DNA of 64,000 nucleotides, taken from positions 434,001 through 498,000 of the forward strand of contig NZ_RBIM01000001.1 of assembly GCF_003634045.1 (NCBI RefSeq), given 5' to 3'. Below, in pieces: positions 1-9,625 of the stretch. The translations under genes were made by a program, and so were the position numbers. The DNA is from Maricaulis maris. Lineage in GTDB: Bacteria; Pseudomonadota; Alphaproteobacteria; Caulobacterales; Maricaulaceae. The first letter of the stretch is position 1; every line of letters starts with the position of its first letter. The notes under the pieces were generated by a model. It saw only the letters and a list, made by a program, of their open reading frames with translations, did no database searches and was not told the DNA's origin.

Positions 1-106
1 CCGGTCAGCTTGCGTTCATATCCGGAAAGATAAATCCGCCATTGCCATAGCTGTCATATAAATCGATATGATAGGCATCTAGTTGCGTCACCGAGAGGGA
101 TACACG

Positions 107-790
107 ATGAAACTCCGCCCAACCATTCTCCGCACGACCATTCTGACCGTCGCTGCGCTGTCCATGGCAGCCTGCACGACGACCGACCCCTATACCGGCG
201 AGACCCGGGCCAACAATACGGGGCGCGGCATTCTCCTGGGCGCAGCTGCCGGTGCGGCGCTGGGTTATCTCACCAACACCAATGACAGCGAAGAGGGCCG
301 GACCAACGCCCTGATCGGTGCCGGCATCGGCGCGCTCGCCGGTGGGGCCATCGGCAATTACATGGACCGCCAGGAAACGGCCATGCGCGAAGCCCTGTCC
401 GACACCGGCGTTGGTGTCCGCCGCGAGGGCAATGATCTGCGCCTGATCATGCCGGGCGATGTCACCTTCGCGACCAACTCCGCTGACATTCAGGGCCAGT
501 TCTATAGCATCCTCAGTGATGTCTCGACGGTGCTGAACCGTTACCCGGCCACCTATGTCGATGTTGTTGGTCATGCCGACTCGGTTGGCGCCGCGGACTA
601 CAACCAGCAGCTCTCCGAGCGTCGGGCCCTGTCGGTCGGCAATTATCTCATCGCCCAAGGCGTGTTGCGGGACCGTTTCTACATCGCCGGCATGGGCGAG
701 CGTTCACCGATCGCCTCGAATGACACGGCGGACGGGCGTCAGCGCAATCGTCGCGTTGAAATCCTGATCCGGCCGCACGCCGCCTCGTAG
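107..790 (+). CDS. OmpA-family outer membrane lipoprotein
   Basis: A 227-residue lipoprotein predicted to anchor in the outer membrane and bind peptidoglycan. The N-terminus is a lipoprotein signal peptide with a lipobox ending at Cys23 (SMAAC). Residues about 45-85 form a glycine-zipper segment rich in GAAAG and GAGIGALAGG motifs. Residues about 105-225 form an OmpA C-terminal-like domain, with the NxxLSxxRAxxVxxYL-type helix (NQQLSERRALSV) and the final NRRVEI strand. The layout resembles YiaD-type proteins. ATG at 107 is preferred over an upstream TTG at 83 because GAGAGGG lies 7-15 bases before it and the signal peptide begins there. It is monocistronic, followed by a hairpin terminator. 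The family assignment is firm; the specific role is not known. Confidence 0.88.
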   Translation: MKLRPTILRTTILTVAALSMAACTTTDPYTGETRANNTGRGILLGAAAGAALGYLTNTNDSEEGRTNALIGAGIGALAGGAIGNYMDRQETAMREALSDTGVGVRREGNDLRLIMPGDVTFATNSADIQGQFYSILSDVSTVLNRYPATYVDVVGHADSVGAADYNQQLSERRALSVGNYLIAQGVLRDRFYIAGMGERSPIASNDTADGRQRNRRVEILIRPHAAS

Positions 791-818
791 GCAAACTGAT
801 TCTCCACAGGAAACGACC

Positions 819-849
819 AGCGGCCCGCCTCCAAGGTGGGCCGCTTTAA
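819..849 (+). terminator. Rho-independent terminator after the OmpA-family gene
   Basis: A 12-bp stem (819-830 with 834-845, one G-T wobble) with a 3-base loop is followed by TTTAATTTAT. It lies 29 bases after the stop codon of the lipoprotein gene. Confidence 0.75.
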
Positions 850-912
850 TTTATGCATGTCATTATAGATCAATATGTTAGATGGTGAATACCCGATCAG
901 GGTTTACCTTCG

Positions 913-950
913 TTAACCAAACGACAACCCGCGCCAACACAGTTTAACCT
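913..950 (+). promoter_or_regulatory. Candidate CtrA half-sites upstream of the tipF-like gene
   Basis: TTAACCAA at 913-920 and TTAACCT at 944-950 match the TTAACC half of the CtrA consensus. They lie 40-77 bases before the ATG at 990. In Caulobacter tipF belongs to the flagellar and polarity programme, so CtrA control would fit. No full TTAA-N7-TTAA site is present, so this is an inference from half-sites. Confidence 0.4.
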
Positions 951-989
951 TCAAGCACACCTGACGTTTCGCTGATTCGAAGGCCCGAC

Positions 990-2237
990 ATGCCCCGCGC
1001 ATCCGACATTTTGATCCTGCTGACCTACATCACTATTGCGGCCGTTGCCGCGATCGGCTTCGAGTTCTTCGGTCTGATGCCGACGCTCAATGCCTGGATG
1101 ATGGGGGCGATCGTCTTCGTCGTGGCCGGCATGGCCCATTCGGCCGCCGCCCGTGGCCAGGAGCGTCGGGCGCTGGAATCCGAGATCCATGAACTCAAGG
1201 CGGCCAATCTGGCGCTTGCCGAGGAATTCGAGGCGGCCCAGTCGCGCATTGACGAGATCGCCGACGAATTGCGCGCGGAATCGGTCGAGCGCGACAATGC
1301 CTTGGTGCATGAAGTGAAAGTGCTCGAAGACCTGGTCCGCCGGGTTGGTCCGGCCGACGCGCAAGCGCGGGCCGACATGCCGACGGCTGCCGCATCCGCC
1401 TCGCGCACTGACATCGACACGGTTCGCGAAGCGCTCGCTGCCAACCGCGTCGATCTCTACCTGCAGCCGGTCGTCACCCTGCCGCAGCGCCGCACGGCCT
1501 TTTATGAAAGCTATACCCGCCTGCGCGATGCGACCGGCCGCATCCTCGCGCCGGGCGCCTTCATGGCCGCCGCCGAAGAGGCCGGGCTGATGACCGAGGT
1601 CGACAATCTCCTCTTGTTCCGTTGCGTCCAGATCGTGCGCCGCCTGACCGGTCAGGACCGCAAGGTCGCGATTTTCTGCAATGTCTCGCTCAACTCCTTG
1701 GCCGACGAGACCTTCTTCCCGGAATTCCTCGACTTTATCCGCCAGAACAAGGATCTGTCCGGGTCACTGATCTTCGAGATTTCGCAGCAGGCCTTTGAAG
1801 AGCGTGACGCCATTGCGGCCCGCAACATGGCCCGCATGGCCGATTTCGGCTTCCGCTTCTCGATTGACCAGATCCACCATGTCGAGCTTGACCTGACCGA
1901 GATGGAACGGGCCGGTGTCCGCTTCGCCAAGATCGGCGGCCGTCGCCTGCTCGATGCGATCGATAATTACGAGTCGATTGCCGGCTATGAGGCCGGTGCC
2001 ATCGCCACCGAAGACATGGCGGGCCTGTTCGGTCGCCACGGGATCGAACTCATCGTCGACAAGATCGAGGATGAGGCGACGGTGGTTGAAGTGCTGGAAA
2101 TGGACGTCGCCTATGGTCAGGGCCACCTGTTCGGCGAACCTCGCCCGGTTCGTGATGACGTGCTGGAGACTGCCCGCGACAGCGGCAAGGGCACGGGGCG
2201 CGACGCCGACAGCAATGTCATCCAGATGACGGCTTGA
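990..2237 (+). CDS. tipF: TipF-like membrane EAL-domain protein
   Basis: A 415-residue protein with two N-terminal membrane segments (about residues 6-28 and 36-56), a charged coiled coil (about 58-115) and an EAL domain (about 145-395). The EAL signature is degenerate: the ExLxR motif reads ESYTR, so c-di-GMP hydrolysis is unlikely and binding more plausible. This TM - coiled coil - degenerate EAL order is that of Caulobacter TipF, a c-di-GMP effector needed for flagellar assembly at the pole. As I recall, the gene after tipF in Caulobacter is also a class IIA HAD hydrolase, as here, which supports orthology. The cheZ/cheY genes nearby add motility context. The alternative is another inactive EAL receptor. 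Confidence 0.72.
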   Translation: MPRASDILILLTYITIAAVAAIGFEFFGLMPTLNAWMMGAIVFVVAGMAHSAAARGQERRALESEIHELKAANLALAEEFEAAQSRIDEIADELRAESVERDNALVHEVKVLEDLVRRVGPADAQARADMPTAAASASRTDIDTVREALAANRVDLYLQPVVTLPQRRTAFYESYTRLRDATGRILAPGAFMAAAEEAGLMTEVDNLLLFRCVQIVRRLTGQDRKVAIFCNVSLNSLADETFFPEFLDFIRQNKDLSGSLIFEISQQAFEERDAIAARNMARMADFGFRFSIDQIHHVELDLTEMERAGVRFAKIGGRRLLDAIDNYESIAGYEAGAIATEDMAGLFGRHGIELIVDKIEDEATVVEVLEMDVAYGQGHLFGEPRPVRDDVLETARDSGKGTGRDADSNVIQMTA

Positions 2238-2285
2238 CCAACGCGCCGCATTGACCGCTTGCCTTGCGCCTGCTTCAAGCGCGGC

Positions 2286-3137
2286 ATGTTACCTGAATTC
2301 GCCACACTCGGCCCGCTCCGCGACCGCTATGACACGCTCTATTGCGATGTCTGGGGTGTTATCCGTGATGGCAGTGATCTTCTCCCGCCGGCCGTTGATG
2401 CATTGATGCGTTTCAGGGCCAGCGGCGGTCGGGTCTGTCTGGTCTCGAACTCGCCGCGACGCAGTTCGTCGCTGGTGCATTTCCTCGCAGATATGGGCCT
2501 GCCGGATGCCGCAACCGATGCGGTCGTGACCTCCGGCGATGCGATCCATCGCCAGCTGGTCAAGCGGACGCCAGGCAAGGCCTTCAATATCGGACCGGAG
2601 CGGGATGGCAGCCTGTATGCCGGACTCGATCTGGAATTCACTGATATCGAGCAGGCAGACTTCATTTCCTGCACTGGCCCCGACGACTATTTCAACGGTC
2701 GTCCGGAGGATTACGACGCGGTGTTGCGACGGGCGCTGGAGCGTGGGCTGGACCTGGTCTGCGCCAATCCGGACATTGTCGTGCAATCGGGGAATCGCCT
2801 GGTCTTCTGCGCCGGTGCGATCGCCCGGTATTACCGCGAATTGGGCGGGGCCAGCATTGTCGCGGGCAAGCCGCACCGGCCGATCTACCGACTGGCGAAG
2901 CGGGCGCTGGAAGCAAAGGGTTTCGAGGTCGACCTGGATCGCGTGCTGGCGATTGGCGACGGTCCGGAGACCGATGTCGAAGGGGCCAGCCGGGCCGGGG
3001 TCGATTGCCTCTTCATCGCCGACGGAATTCTCGGCGAAACGCTGAACGGCGGCCGCCTCGATGTCGAGACAGCCGCCGCAGCGCTGAAGGATTATGGTGT
3101 GTCGTCCCGCTATGTCGCGGACCGTCTCACCTGGTAG
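2286..3137 (+). CDS. HAD superfamily class IIA hydrolase (TIGR01459 type)
   Basis: A 283-residue cytosolic phosphatase-fold protein. HAD motif I is CDVWGV near residue 20, with the first Asp as nucleophile. Motif II is LVSNSPR. Motif III/IV is the Lys of GKPHRPIY followed by GDGPETDVEGA, which supplies the Mg-binding acids. Class IIA members of this length include NagD-like sugar or nucleotide phosphatases; the substrate cannot be read from the sequence. ATG at 2286 is chosen because it gives the usual N-terminus just before the DxD strand; an in-frame TTG at 2259 is less likely. It follows the tipF-like gene by 48 bases and is probably cotranscribed. Confidence 0.82.
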   Translation: MLPEFATLGPLRDRYDTLYCDVWGVIRDGSDLLPPAVDALMRFRASGGRVCLVSNSPRRSSSLVHFLADMGLPDAATDAVVTSGDAIHRQLVKRTPGKAFNIGPERDGSLYAGLDLEFTDIEQADFISCTGPDDYFNGRPEDYDAVLRRALERGLDLVCANPDIVVQSGNRLVFCAGAIARYYRELGGASIVAGKPHRPIYRLAKRALEAKGFEVDLDRVLAIGDGPETDVEGASRAGVDCLFIADGILGETLNGGRLDVETAAAALKDYGVSSRYVADRLTW

Positions 3138-3149
3138 CTGTGTGGCCGG

Positions 3150-3839
3150 TCAATCGAACAGGGAGTCGATCGAACCTTGGTCGAGATCCGAGGCCGGGGC
3201 CGCGTCGGCGAACATCGCGTCGATGTCGTCCTGGCTGGTTTCCGGACCGCCGATGGCAGGGCCATTGAGCAATTGCTCACGGTTGCGCTTGTCTTCGGCG
3301 GTTTCCTCGACAACCTGGTCGGCATCGCGAACGCCCATGACTTCGGCAAAGCGGGACACGCGGTTTTCCACGTGGCGCAGCGATGTCACGACTTTGGACA
3401 CCCGTTGGCCGGCGAGATCCTGGAAGCTGCACGCCTCGATGATGGTCATCATGCGGGCTTCGACATTGGCGCGGTAGGCGTCATAGTCGGCTTCATCGTC
3501 ACAGAGCACGGCTTCCGCCTCGCTCATGATGGTCTCGGTCGCCCGTTCGGTATCCCCGACGACGGCCTCAAGTTCCTGACCGGCTGACGGGATACGCGAC
3601 GTCTTGATATCGTTCGGTCGCAGGGCAGCAATCTCGTCGCGAGTGCGTGAGATATAGTCCGCGATATAGTTGAATTCCTGGCAGATCGACTGGTCGAGGG
3701 AGCTGAAGAACAGCTTCATCGTATCCGTCAGCTGGTGCGCCAGCTTCAGGACTTCCATGATCTGGGCGTCCTGCAGATCACTCGCTTTCAAAGAAGCAAG
3801 AGACGTGCGGACTTGCGCGGCAACATTGGCGGCGGGCAT
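3150..3839 (-). CDS. cheZ: Protein phosphatase CheZ
   Basis: A 229-residue, mainly helical protein that should dephosphorylate CheY-P at the flagellar motor or chemoreceptor pole. The catalytic signature is FQDLAGQ, with Asp141 and Gln145 matching Asp143 and Gln147 of E. coli CheZ (FQDLTGQ). The long helices before it fit the CheZ four-helix bundle. The C-terminus carries two acidic amphipathic peptides, DDIDAMF and GSIDSLF, in tandem; either could be the CheY-binding tail, and they also resemble the FliM N-terminal CheY-binding peptide. The start at 3839 has an excellent AAGGAGG ribosome site five bases away. It lies 54 bases downstream of cheY in the same direction, so the pair forms an enteric-like cheY-cheZ unit. 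Confidence 0.87.
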   Translation of the reverse strand: MPAANVAAQVRTSLASLKASDLQDAQIMEVLKLAHQLTDTMKLFFSSLDQSICQEFNYIADYISRTRDEIAALRPNDIKTSRIPSAGQELEAVVGDTERATETIMSEAEAVLCDDEADYDAYRANVEARMMTIIEACSFQDLAGQRVSKVVTSLRHVENRVSRFAEVMGVRDADQVVEETAEDKRNREQLLNGPAIGGPETSQDDIDAMFADAAPASDLDQGSIDSLFD

Positions 3840-3893
3840 GGGGCCCTCCTTCCTTTGCAGACTCAAACGAGGGTGAGGCGGTTCATCAAGCGA

Positions 3894-4280
3894 CTAGAAG
3901 TCGCCGAGAACAGCCGACATCTTCGATTTGAGGGTTCCGGCGTTGAAGGGCTTCACGATGTAATTGTTTACACCAGCCCGCTTCGCCGCGACCACGTTTT
4001 CGGTCTTGGATTCTGCGGTTACCATGATGAAGGGCGTTGCCTTCATGCTTTCATCCGCACGAACTTTCTGCAGGAGCTCGTAGCCCGTCATGGGCTCCAT
4101 GTTCCAGTCTGAGATCACCAGACCGTACTTGTTTTCCTGCATTTTCGCGTAGGCTTCCTGGCCATCGGCGGCCTCGTCCACATTTTCGAACCCGATCTGC
4201 TTGAGCAGGTTGCGAATAATGCGGATCATGGTTTTGTAGTCATCCACGACCAGGATCGGCATCGTCATATCGACAGCCAT
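3894..4280 (-). CDS. cheY: Chemotaxis response regulator CheY (cheZ-linked)
   Basis: A 128-residue single-domain receiver. Acidic pocket Asp13/Asp14, phospho-acceptor Asp58 (SDWNM), Thr at MVTAE and Lys110 (VKPF) are all present. It is strikingly close to E. coli CheY in length and motifs, including RNLLKQIGF and ISDWNM. CheY-P should bind the flagellar switch. The start at 4280 (MAVDMTMPIL) has GGAG upstream; the longer reading is discarded. Pairing with cheZ downstream suggests these two co-evolve. It is distinct from the second cheY at 56845, which is embedded in the cheA operon. Confidence 0.93.
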   Translation of the reverse strand: MAVDMTMPILVVDDYKTMIRIIRNLLKQIGFENVDEAADGQEAYAKMQENKYGLVISDWNMEPMTGYELLQKVRADESMKATPFIMVTAESKTENVVAAKRAGVNNYIVKPFNAGTLKSKMSAVLGDF

Positions 4281-4401
4281 GCTTAGTCTCCATCCACTCG
4301 GCGCGTTTACACAAGGACAGCTTGTTCCGCTGTCTTCAGCGAGGACCCTAGACATTCGCGGATAAAAATCGGTTAAAGCGGATACAAAGATGGAGTCACA
4401 C

Positions 4402-4845
4402 ATGTCGGAAGTGCGCGGCATCGCCCTTGAAGAAATGGAAATTGGTCTTTCCGCAGAGGCAGTTAGAACTGTCACTGAAGATGATTTGGATATGTTCGCG
4501 AAGGTGTCCGGGGACTATAACCCGGTGCATATGGACGAGGAATTCGCCCGCAAGACGCCTTTTCGCGGCCGGATTGCACATGGCGCGCTGGTCGCATCCT
4601 ATATTTCCGGCGTGCTCGGAAATCAGCTGCCCGGACCGGGCGCCATCTTCCTTGGCCTCAACATGCGCTTCTTCCATCCGACCCGGATCGGCGACGAGGT
4701 GCGCACCCGTGTTGAAGTGAAATCGGTCGATCTCAAATCCCGCAAGGCGGTCATGGACTGTACCTGTTATGTCGGCGAGAAACTGACCATGCAGGCGGAG
4801 GCCGAGGTCATGGTTCGCAAGCAACGCCGTGCCTCGACAGACTGA
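4402..4845 (+). CDS. MaoC-like hot-dog dehydratase (R-specific enoyl-CoA hydratase type)
   Basis: A 147-residue hot-dog fold protein. The catalytic Asp and His of (R)-hydratases are visible in SGDYNPVHMDEEFA, followed by the typical FRGRIAHGALVASYISGVLG helix. This matches PhaJ-type enzymes that hydrate 2-enoyl-CoA to (R)-3-hydroxyacyl-CoA. The start at 4402 has GGAG six bases upstream; an alternative ATG lies at 4390. It is divergent from cheY and six bases before ribF, so it is probably cotranscribed with ribF. The exact acyl substrate is unknown. Confidence 0.85.
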   Translation: MSEVRGIALEEMEIGLSAEAVRTVTEDDLDMFAKVSGDYNPVHMDEEFARKTPFRGRIAHGALVASYISGVLGNQLPGPGAIFLGLNMRFFHPTRIGDEVRTRVEVKSVDLKSRKAVMDCTCYVGEKLTMQAEAEVMVRKQRRASTD

Positions 4846-4851
4846 TCGCGG

Positions 4852-5796
4852 ATGAGAATCCTGCGAGGTCATAATCAATTGCCGGGTGATAGTCGTGGCG
4901 CTGTCATTGCCCTGGGTAATTTTGACGGTGTCCATATGGGGCATCGTCACGTCATTGCGCTGGCGGGTGGTCTGGCCGGCTCATTGAAGGCGCCGCTCGG
5001 GGCCGCCCTGTTCGACCCGCATCCGCGTCGTTTCTTCGCGCCGGACGCGCCGACCTTCCGGCTGATGAGCGAAACCCGGCGTAACCGCATCCTGGAAAGC
5101 CTGGGCGTCGAACAATTGCACATCCTGCCTTTCTCCATGGATATGGCAAGGATGACTCCGGCCGAATTCGTCGGCGATGTGCTCGCCGACGGGCTGGGCA
5201 TTGCCGGTATTGTGACCGGTGAGGATTTCCGTTTCGGGGCCGGTCGGGCGGGCGCCACCGACGATCTCGCCCGCCTGTGCGCGGATCACGGCATCGCAAC
5301 GGCCTTTGCCGAACTGCACGGCAATGGCGCCGACAAGGTCTCCTCGACGCGTATCCGCAAGGCCATCCATGATGGCGACATGCGTGCCGCCGAGACGCTG
5401 TTGGGCACGCCCTGGGCCGTTGAGGGCATCGTTCAGCGCGGCGATCAGCGTGGCCGCACCATCGGCTTTCCGACCGCCAATCTGACGCTGGGCGACTATG
5501 TGCGCCCCGATTATGGCGTCTATGCCGTCCGGGTGGGTGTCGATGGTGACAGCCCGTCCATCGCTGCCGTTGCCAATATCGGCAAACGGCCGACGGTTGA
5601 TGGCGTCACGGAACTGCTCGAAATTCATTTGCTCGACTGGTCCGGTGACCTTTACGGTCGCAAGCTGGAGGTCGAGTTCTTCGATCATCTGCGCTCGGAA
5701 AAGCGGTTCGACGGGCTGGAGGCGCTGAAGGCCCAGATTGCCGAGGACGCCATCGCCGCCCGCAAGGTGCTGAGCGGCCTGTCTGGACCGGCCTGA
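4852..5796 (+). CDS. ribF: Bifunctional riboflavin kinase / FMN adenylyltransferase
   Basis: A 314-residue bifunctional enzyme that makes FMN and FAD from riboflavin. The N-terminal nucleotidyltransferase domain (about 1-185) has GNFDGVHMGHRH with the HxGH-type motif, FDPHPRRFF, and SSTRIRKAI. The C-terminal kinase domain (about 185-310) has GRTIGFPTANL with the conserved PTAN, then YGVYAV and the catalytic-strand Glu in LEIHLLDWSGDLYG. Length and domain order are normal for bacterial RibF. In many bacteria ribF sits just upstream of ileS and lspA, as it does here. Confidence 0.95.
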   Translation: MRILRGHNQLPGDSRGAVIALGNFDGVHMGHRHVIALAGGLAGSLKAPLGAALFDPHPRRFFAPDAPTFRLMSETRRNRILESLGVEQLHILPFSMDMARMTPAEFVGDVLADGLGIAGIVTGEDFRFGAGRAGATDDLARLCADHGIATAFAELHGNGADKVSSTRIRKAIHDGDMRAAETLLGTPWAVEGIVQRGDQRGRTIGFPTANLTLGDYVRPDYGVYAVRVGVDGDSPSIAAVANIGKRPTVDGVTELLEIHLLDWSGDLYGRKLEVEFFDHLRSEKRFDGLEALKAQIAEDAIAARKVLSGLSGPA

Positions 5797-5976
5797 GCGG
5801 CTCTGTTACACGCGAGGCATGGTCTCAATGTCCCTGTTCATCCGCCCGGCAGCGCCCGCTGCTGCCCTCGCCATCGGGCGAATTACCGGCCCGGGCCGCC
5901 GCATGTGATGTGGGCGGTTCCGGGACATGTCCTGCCTTGAACCCATGACCATAAAAGACCGCAAGGATCCGATCCG

Positions 5977-8958
5977 ATGACGGACACGCCCTCGACGACT
6001 GGCGCGACAGATACCGCCGCCACCTCCCGTGATTACAAAAACACGCTTTTCCTGCCGACCACGGAATTCCCGATGCGCGCCGGCTTGCCGCAGCGCGAGC
6101 CGGAATGGCTGGAACGCTGGGCCAAGCTTGACCTGTACAAGCGCCTGCGGGCCGAAAGCGCCGGCCGGCAGCGCTGGGTGCTGCATGACGGGCCGCCCTA
6201 TGCCAACGGCCATATCCATATCGGCACCGGCATGAACAAGATCCTCAAGGATATGGTCGTCCGCTCCAAGCAGATGGCCGGCTTTGATGCGCCCTACCGG
6301 CCGGGCTGGGACTGTCACGGCTTGCCGATCGAGTGGAAGGTCGAACAGAATTTTCGTGCCAAGGGGCGCAACAAGGACGATATCCCGGTCCAGGAATTTC
6401 GCGCCGAATGCCGGACCTATGCCAGCGAGTGGGTCGGCGTCCAGTCGTCGGAATTCCAGCGCCTGGGTGTCAGCGGTGAGTGGGATGATCCCTACACCAC
6501 CATGGCGTTCGAGGCCGAAGCCGCGATCGTGCGCGAATTCCTCAGCTTCGTCGATCAGGGCCTGGTCTATTGCGGTTCAGCCCCGGTGATGTGGTCGCCG
6601 GTCGAAAAGACCGCCCTGGCCGAAGCCGAGGTCGAGTATCAGGACAAGGTTTCCTCGACGATTTTCGTGCGTTTCCCCGTGCGCGGCGTGCGCAAGGACG
6701 GCAGCGCCATCCCGAAATCCTGCATCGGTGCGCATGTCGTCATCTGGACGACGACGCCCTGGACCATCCCGGGCAATCGCGCGATCTGCTATTCGCCCGA
6801 GATCAGCTATGGCCTCTACAAGGTGACCGGCGTTGATGGCGGCGATTTCACGCCCTGGGCCATGCCGGGCGACCTTCTGATCGCAGCCGATGCGCTGTGG
6901 GAAGAGACGGCCAAGGCCGCGATGATCGGCAATTGGGAACGCGTTGACTCCATCGATCCGACCGGCTTCGTGTGTTCGCACCCACTCTCCGAACTCGACC
7001 GTTTCTGGTCCTATCCGGTGCCGCTGCTGGCCGGCGATCATGTCACTGACGAGGCCGGCACCGGTTTTGTGCACACCGCGCCCAGCCATGGTGCCGAGGA
7101 CTATGTGGCCTGGATGTCGGCGCCGGAATGGCATGACAAGGACGCGCCGGTCCCGCACATGGTCGACGAGAACGGTGCCTATTATCCGCATGTGCCGGTC
7201 TTTGCCGGGCTGAACATCATCCGCCTTGACGGCAAGAAGCAGGGCCAGGACGGGCCGGCCAACAAGGCGGTGATGGACGAGCTGATCGTGCAGGGCAAAC
7301 TGCTCGCACGCGGCCGTCTCGAGCACTCCTATCCGCATTCCTGGCGTTCCAAGGCGCCGGTCATTTTCCGCAATACACCGCAATGGTTTGTCGCCATCGA
7401 TCGGCCGATGAAGTCCGGCGGCACGCTGCGCGAGAAGGCCCTGAAGGGCATCTCGGAGACCAGCTTCACGCCGAAGATCGCCGAGAACCGCATCCGCTCC
7501 ATGGTCGAGCAGCGGCCGGACTGGTTGATCTCGCGCCAGCGTGCCTGGGGCGTGCCGCTGACCATGTTCGTGGAAAAGGGCACCACCCGTGTGCTCAACG
7601 ACCCAAAGGTCAATGAACGCATCATCGATGCGGTTGTCGCCGATGGTGCTGACGCCTGGTTCGAGCGTCCGGCCGCCGACTTCCTTGGCAGCGAGTATGA
7701 CGCCGACGCCTATGAGAAGGTCACCGACATTCTCGATGTCTGGTTTGACAGTGGCTGTACCCACGCTTTCGCGCTGGAGCCGCGGGCCGATCAGAAATGG
7801 CCGGCCGACCTCTATCTGGAAGGGTCGGACCAGCATCGCGGCTGGTTCCAGTCCTCGCTGCTCGAAAGCGCCGGCACCCGCGGCCGGGCGCCTTATGACG
7901 CCGTTCTGACCCATGGTTTCGTGATGGCTGGCGATGGCCGGAAAATGTCGAAATCGCTGGGCAATACGCTGGCCCCGATCGAGATCGGCAAGAAATACGG
8001 CATCGAAATCCTGCGCCTGTGGGCCGCGGCCCAGGACTTCACCGATGATCTGCGCATCTCCGAGGAGATCCTGCAGACCTCGGTCGATGCCTATCGCAAG
8101 ATGCGCAACACGCTGCGCTACCTGTTGGGCGCGCTGCACGGGTTTGACGAAACCGTCGAGCACGTGCCGCATGACCGCATGCCGTCTCTCGAGCGCTTCA
8201 TGCTGCATCGCCTGCATGAGCTCGATGGTGTCGTGCGCGATGGCTATGCCGCCTATGACTTCAAGAAGGTCTATTCGGCGCTGTTCAATTTCTGTGTCGT
8301 CGATCTGTCGGCCTTCTATCTCGATATCCGCAAGGACAGCCTGTATTGTGACCGGCCCGATGATGATCGCCGCAAAGCCTGCCGCTCGGTGATGCACGAG
8401 ATTTTCATGCGCCTGACCGCCTGGCTGGCGCCGATCATGCCCTTCACCATGGAAGAAGCCTGGTTGTCGCGCTTCCCGTCCGAGGATGACAGCGTGCATC
8501 TGCGCACTTTCCCGAAGACGCCGGGCGACTGGCAGGATGGTAGCTTGGCGGAGAACTGGCGCACCATTCGCCGTTTGCGCCGCGTCGTGAATGGCGCCCT
8601 GGAAGTCGAGCGCCGCGAGAAGCGCATCGGGTCGAGCCTTGAGGCCGCGCCGCGCGTTCATGTGACCGATGCGGCCTATCGGGCTGCCCTGGCTGCCGAG
8701 ACCAACGGGGATGTCGATGACTTCCTGGCCGAGATCGGCATCACCAGCCAGGCTTATCTGGTTGATGGTGACGCGAGCGGCGAAGCCTTCCGCCTCGACG
8801 ATGTCGCGGACGTCGCTGTGGTGCCGGGCCGGGCCGAAGGCGCCAAATGCGCTCGCTCGTGGAAATATTCGACTGAGATCGGCGCCGACACACGCTATCC
8901 CGACCTGAGCCCGCGCGATGCGGATGCGGTCGCCTGGTGGGACGCCACCCATGCCTGA
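5977..8958 (+). CDS. ileS: Isoleucyl-tRNA synthetase
   Basis: A 993-residue class Ia synthetase that charges tRNA-Ile. The HIGH motif is HIHIGTG near residue 80, and the KMSKS loop is [10 protein letters not shown] near residue 655. The connecting editing domain contains [11 protein letters not shown]. The VWFDSG motif precedes the KMSKS region. The C-terminus keeps a CARSWKYS remnant where many bacterial IleS proteins carry two Cys pairs for zinc, but no second CxxC follows, so the zinc site looks reduced. The gene overlaps lspA by eight bases. The 180 bases upstream show no T-box or other leader I can recognise. Confidence 0.97.
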   Translation: MTDTPSTTGATDTAATSRDYKNTLFLPTTEFPMRAGLPQREPEWLERWAKLDLYKRLRAESAGRQRWVLHDGPPYANGHIHIGTGMNKILKDMVVRSKQMAGFDAPYRPGWDCHGLPIEWKVEQNFRAKGRNKDDIPVQEFRAECRTYASEWVGVQSSEFQRLGVSGEWDDPYTTMAFEAEAAIVREFLSFVDQGLVYCGSAPVMWSPVEKTALAEAEVEYQDKVSSTIFVRFPVRGVRKDGSAIPKSCIGAHVVIWTTTPWTIPGNRAICYSPEISYGLYKVTGVDGGDFTPWAMPGDLLIAADALWEETAKAAMIGNWERVDSIDPTGFVCSHPLSELDRFWSYPVPLLAGDHVTDEAGTGFVHTAPSHGAEDYVAWMSAPEWHDKDAPVPHMVDENGAYYPHVPVFAGLNIIRLDGKKQGQDGPANKAVMDELIVQGKLLARGRLEHSYPHSWRSKAPVIFRNTPQWFVAIDRPMKSGGTLREKALKGISETSFTPKIAENRIRSMVEQRPDWLISRQRAWGVPLTMFVEKGTTRVLNDPKVNERIIDAVVADGADAWFERPAADFLGSEYDADAYEKVTDILDVWFDSGCTHAFALEPRADQKWPADLYLEGSDQHRGWFQSSLLESAGTRGRAPYDAVLTHGFVMAGDGRKMSKSLGNTLAPIEIGKKYGIEILRLWAAAQDFTDDLRISEEILQTSVDAYRKMRNTLRYLLGALHGFDETVEHVPHDRMPSLERFMLHRLHELDGVVRDGYAAYDFKKVYSALFNFCVVDLSAFYLDIRKDSLYCDRPDDDRRKACRSVMHEIFMRLTAWLAPIMPFTMEEAWLSRFPSEDDSVHLRTFPKTPGDWQDGSLAENWRTIRRLRRVVNGALEVERREKRIGSSLEAAPRVHVTDAAYRAALAAETNGDVDDFLAEIGITSQAYLVDGDASGEAFRLDDVADVAVVPGRAEGAKCARSWKYSTEIGADTRYPDLSPRDADAVAWWDATHA

Positions 8959-9550
8959 GTGGGCGATCGAGATCCGGCGGCGCTTTGCCGCGTCGCCGGT
9001 CCCGCGCCTGGGTCTGGGCATTGCCGCCGTGATCCTGGTGCTCGACCAGCTCTCGAAATGGTGGGTGTTGTCCGGCCTCAATTTCTCGCCGGCCGGTTGT
9101 CTGGACTATCAACGCGCCGAGGGGGCCGAGCGGCTCACCCTGGCCAATACCTGCGGTCATATCGAAGTGTCGCCGGTCTTCGACCTCACCATGGTGTGGA
9201 ACAAGGGTGTCAGTTTCGGCCTTCTGGGCGCCGACGGGCCGATCGGCCGGACCATATTGATCGCCTTTTCCGTGCTGGTCGCCGCCGGCCTGATCGCGGG
9301 ACTGCTCAATGCCGGGCCGATCCGGGCGACCCGCCGACTGCAAGGCATCGCTTTCGGGTTCATCATCGGCGGTGCGTTGGGCAATGCCATTGATCGCGGG
9401 CTTTATGGCGCTGTCGTCGATTTCCTCAACTTCTCAGATGTTTACTTTCCTTACGTCTTCAATATCGCTGATGTCGGCATCAATCTCGGCGTCGCTGCCA
9501 TCCTGCTCGACGTCTTCTTCAATGACCGCAAACCCGCATCCGACACCTAG
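8951..9550 (+). CDS. lspA: Lipoprotein signal peptidase (signal peptidase II)
   Basis: A 199-residue inner membrane aspartyl protease that cleaves prolipoproteins before the lipidated Cys. There are four hydrophobic segments. The first carries the conserved [10 protein letters not shown]. The two catalytic Asp motifs are GNAIDRG and FNIADVGI, separated by the VVDFLNF segment. An insertion of about 25 residues after the first membrane segment ([19 protein letters not shown]) is longer than in E. coli. The start at 8951 overlaps the ileS stop (ATGCCTGA), so translational coupling is likely. It is followed by the gene for a BamF lipoprotein, one of its substrates. Confidence 0.95.
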   Translation: MPEWAIEIRRRFAASPVPRLGLGIAAVILVLDQLSKWWVLSGLNFSPAGCLDYQRAEGAERLTLANTCGHIEVSPVFDLTMVWNKGVSFGLLGADGPIGRTILIAFSVLVAAGLIAGLLNAGPIRATRRLQGIAFGFIIGGALGNAIDRGLYGAVVDFLNFSDVYFPYVFNIADVGINLGVAAILLDVFFNDRKPASDT

Positions 9551-9625
9551 TGTGGAATGCGGGGTGGAGTGATGCCCCGGCTTTGGGTTAAGCTGCGGCA
9601 GACAAAAATTCGGAGTCTCACAGAG

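Noticed and set aside
5797-5976. T-box or other riboswitch before ileS
   Set aside because: No T-box motif, specifier loop or terminator/antiterminator pair can be seen, and T-boxes are rare in this group.
6577-9081. Long 834-codon open frame on the minus strand over ileS
   Set aside because: It is the antisense of a clear isoleucyl-tRNA synthetase; its open length follows from high GC and codon bias, and it has no domain.
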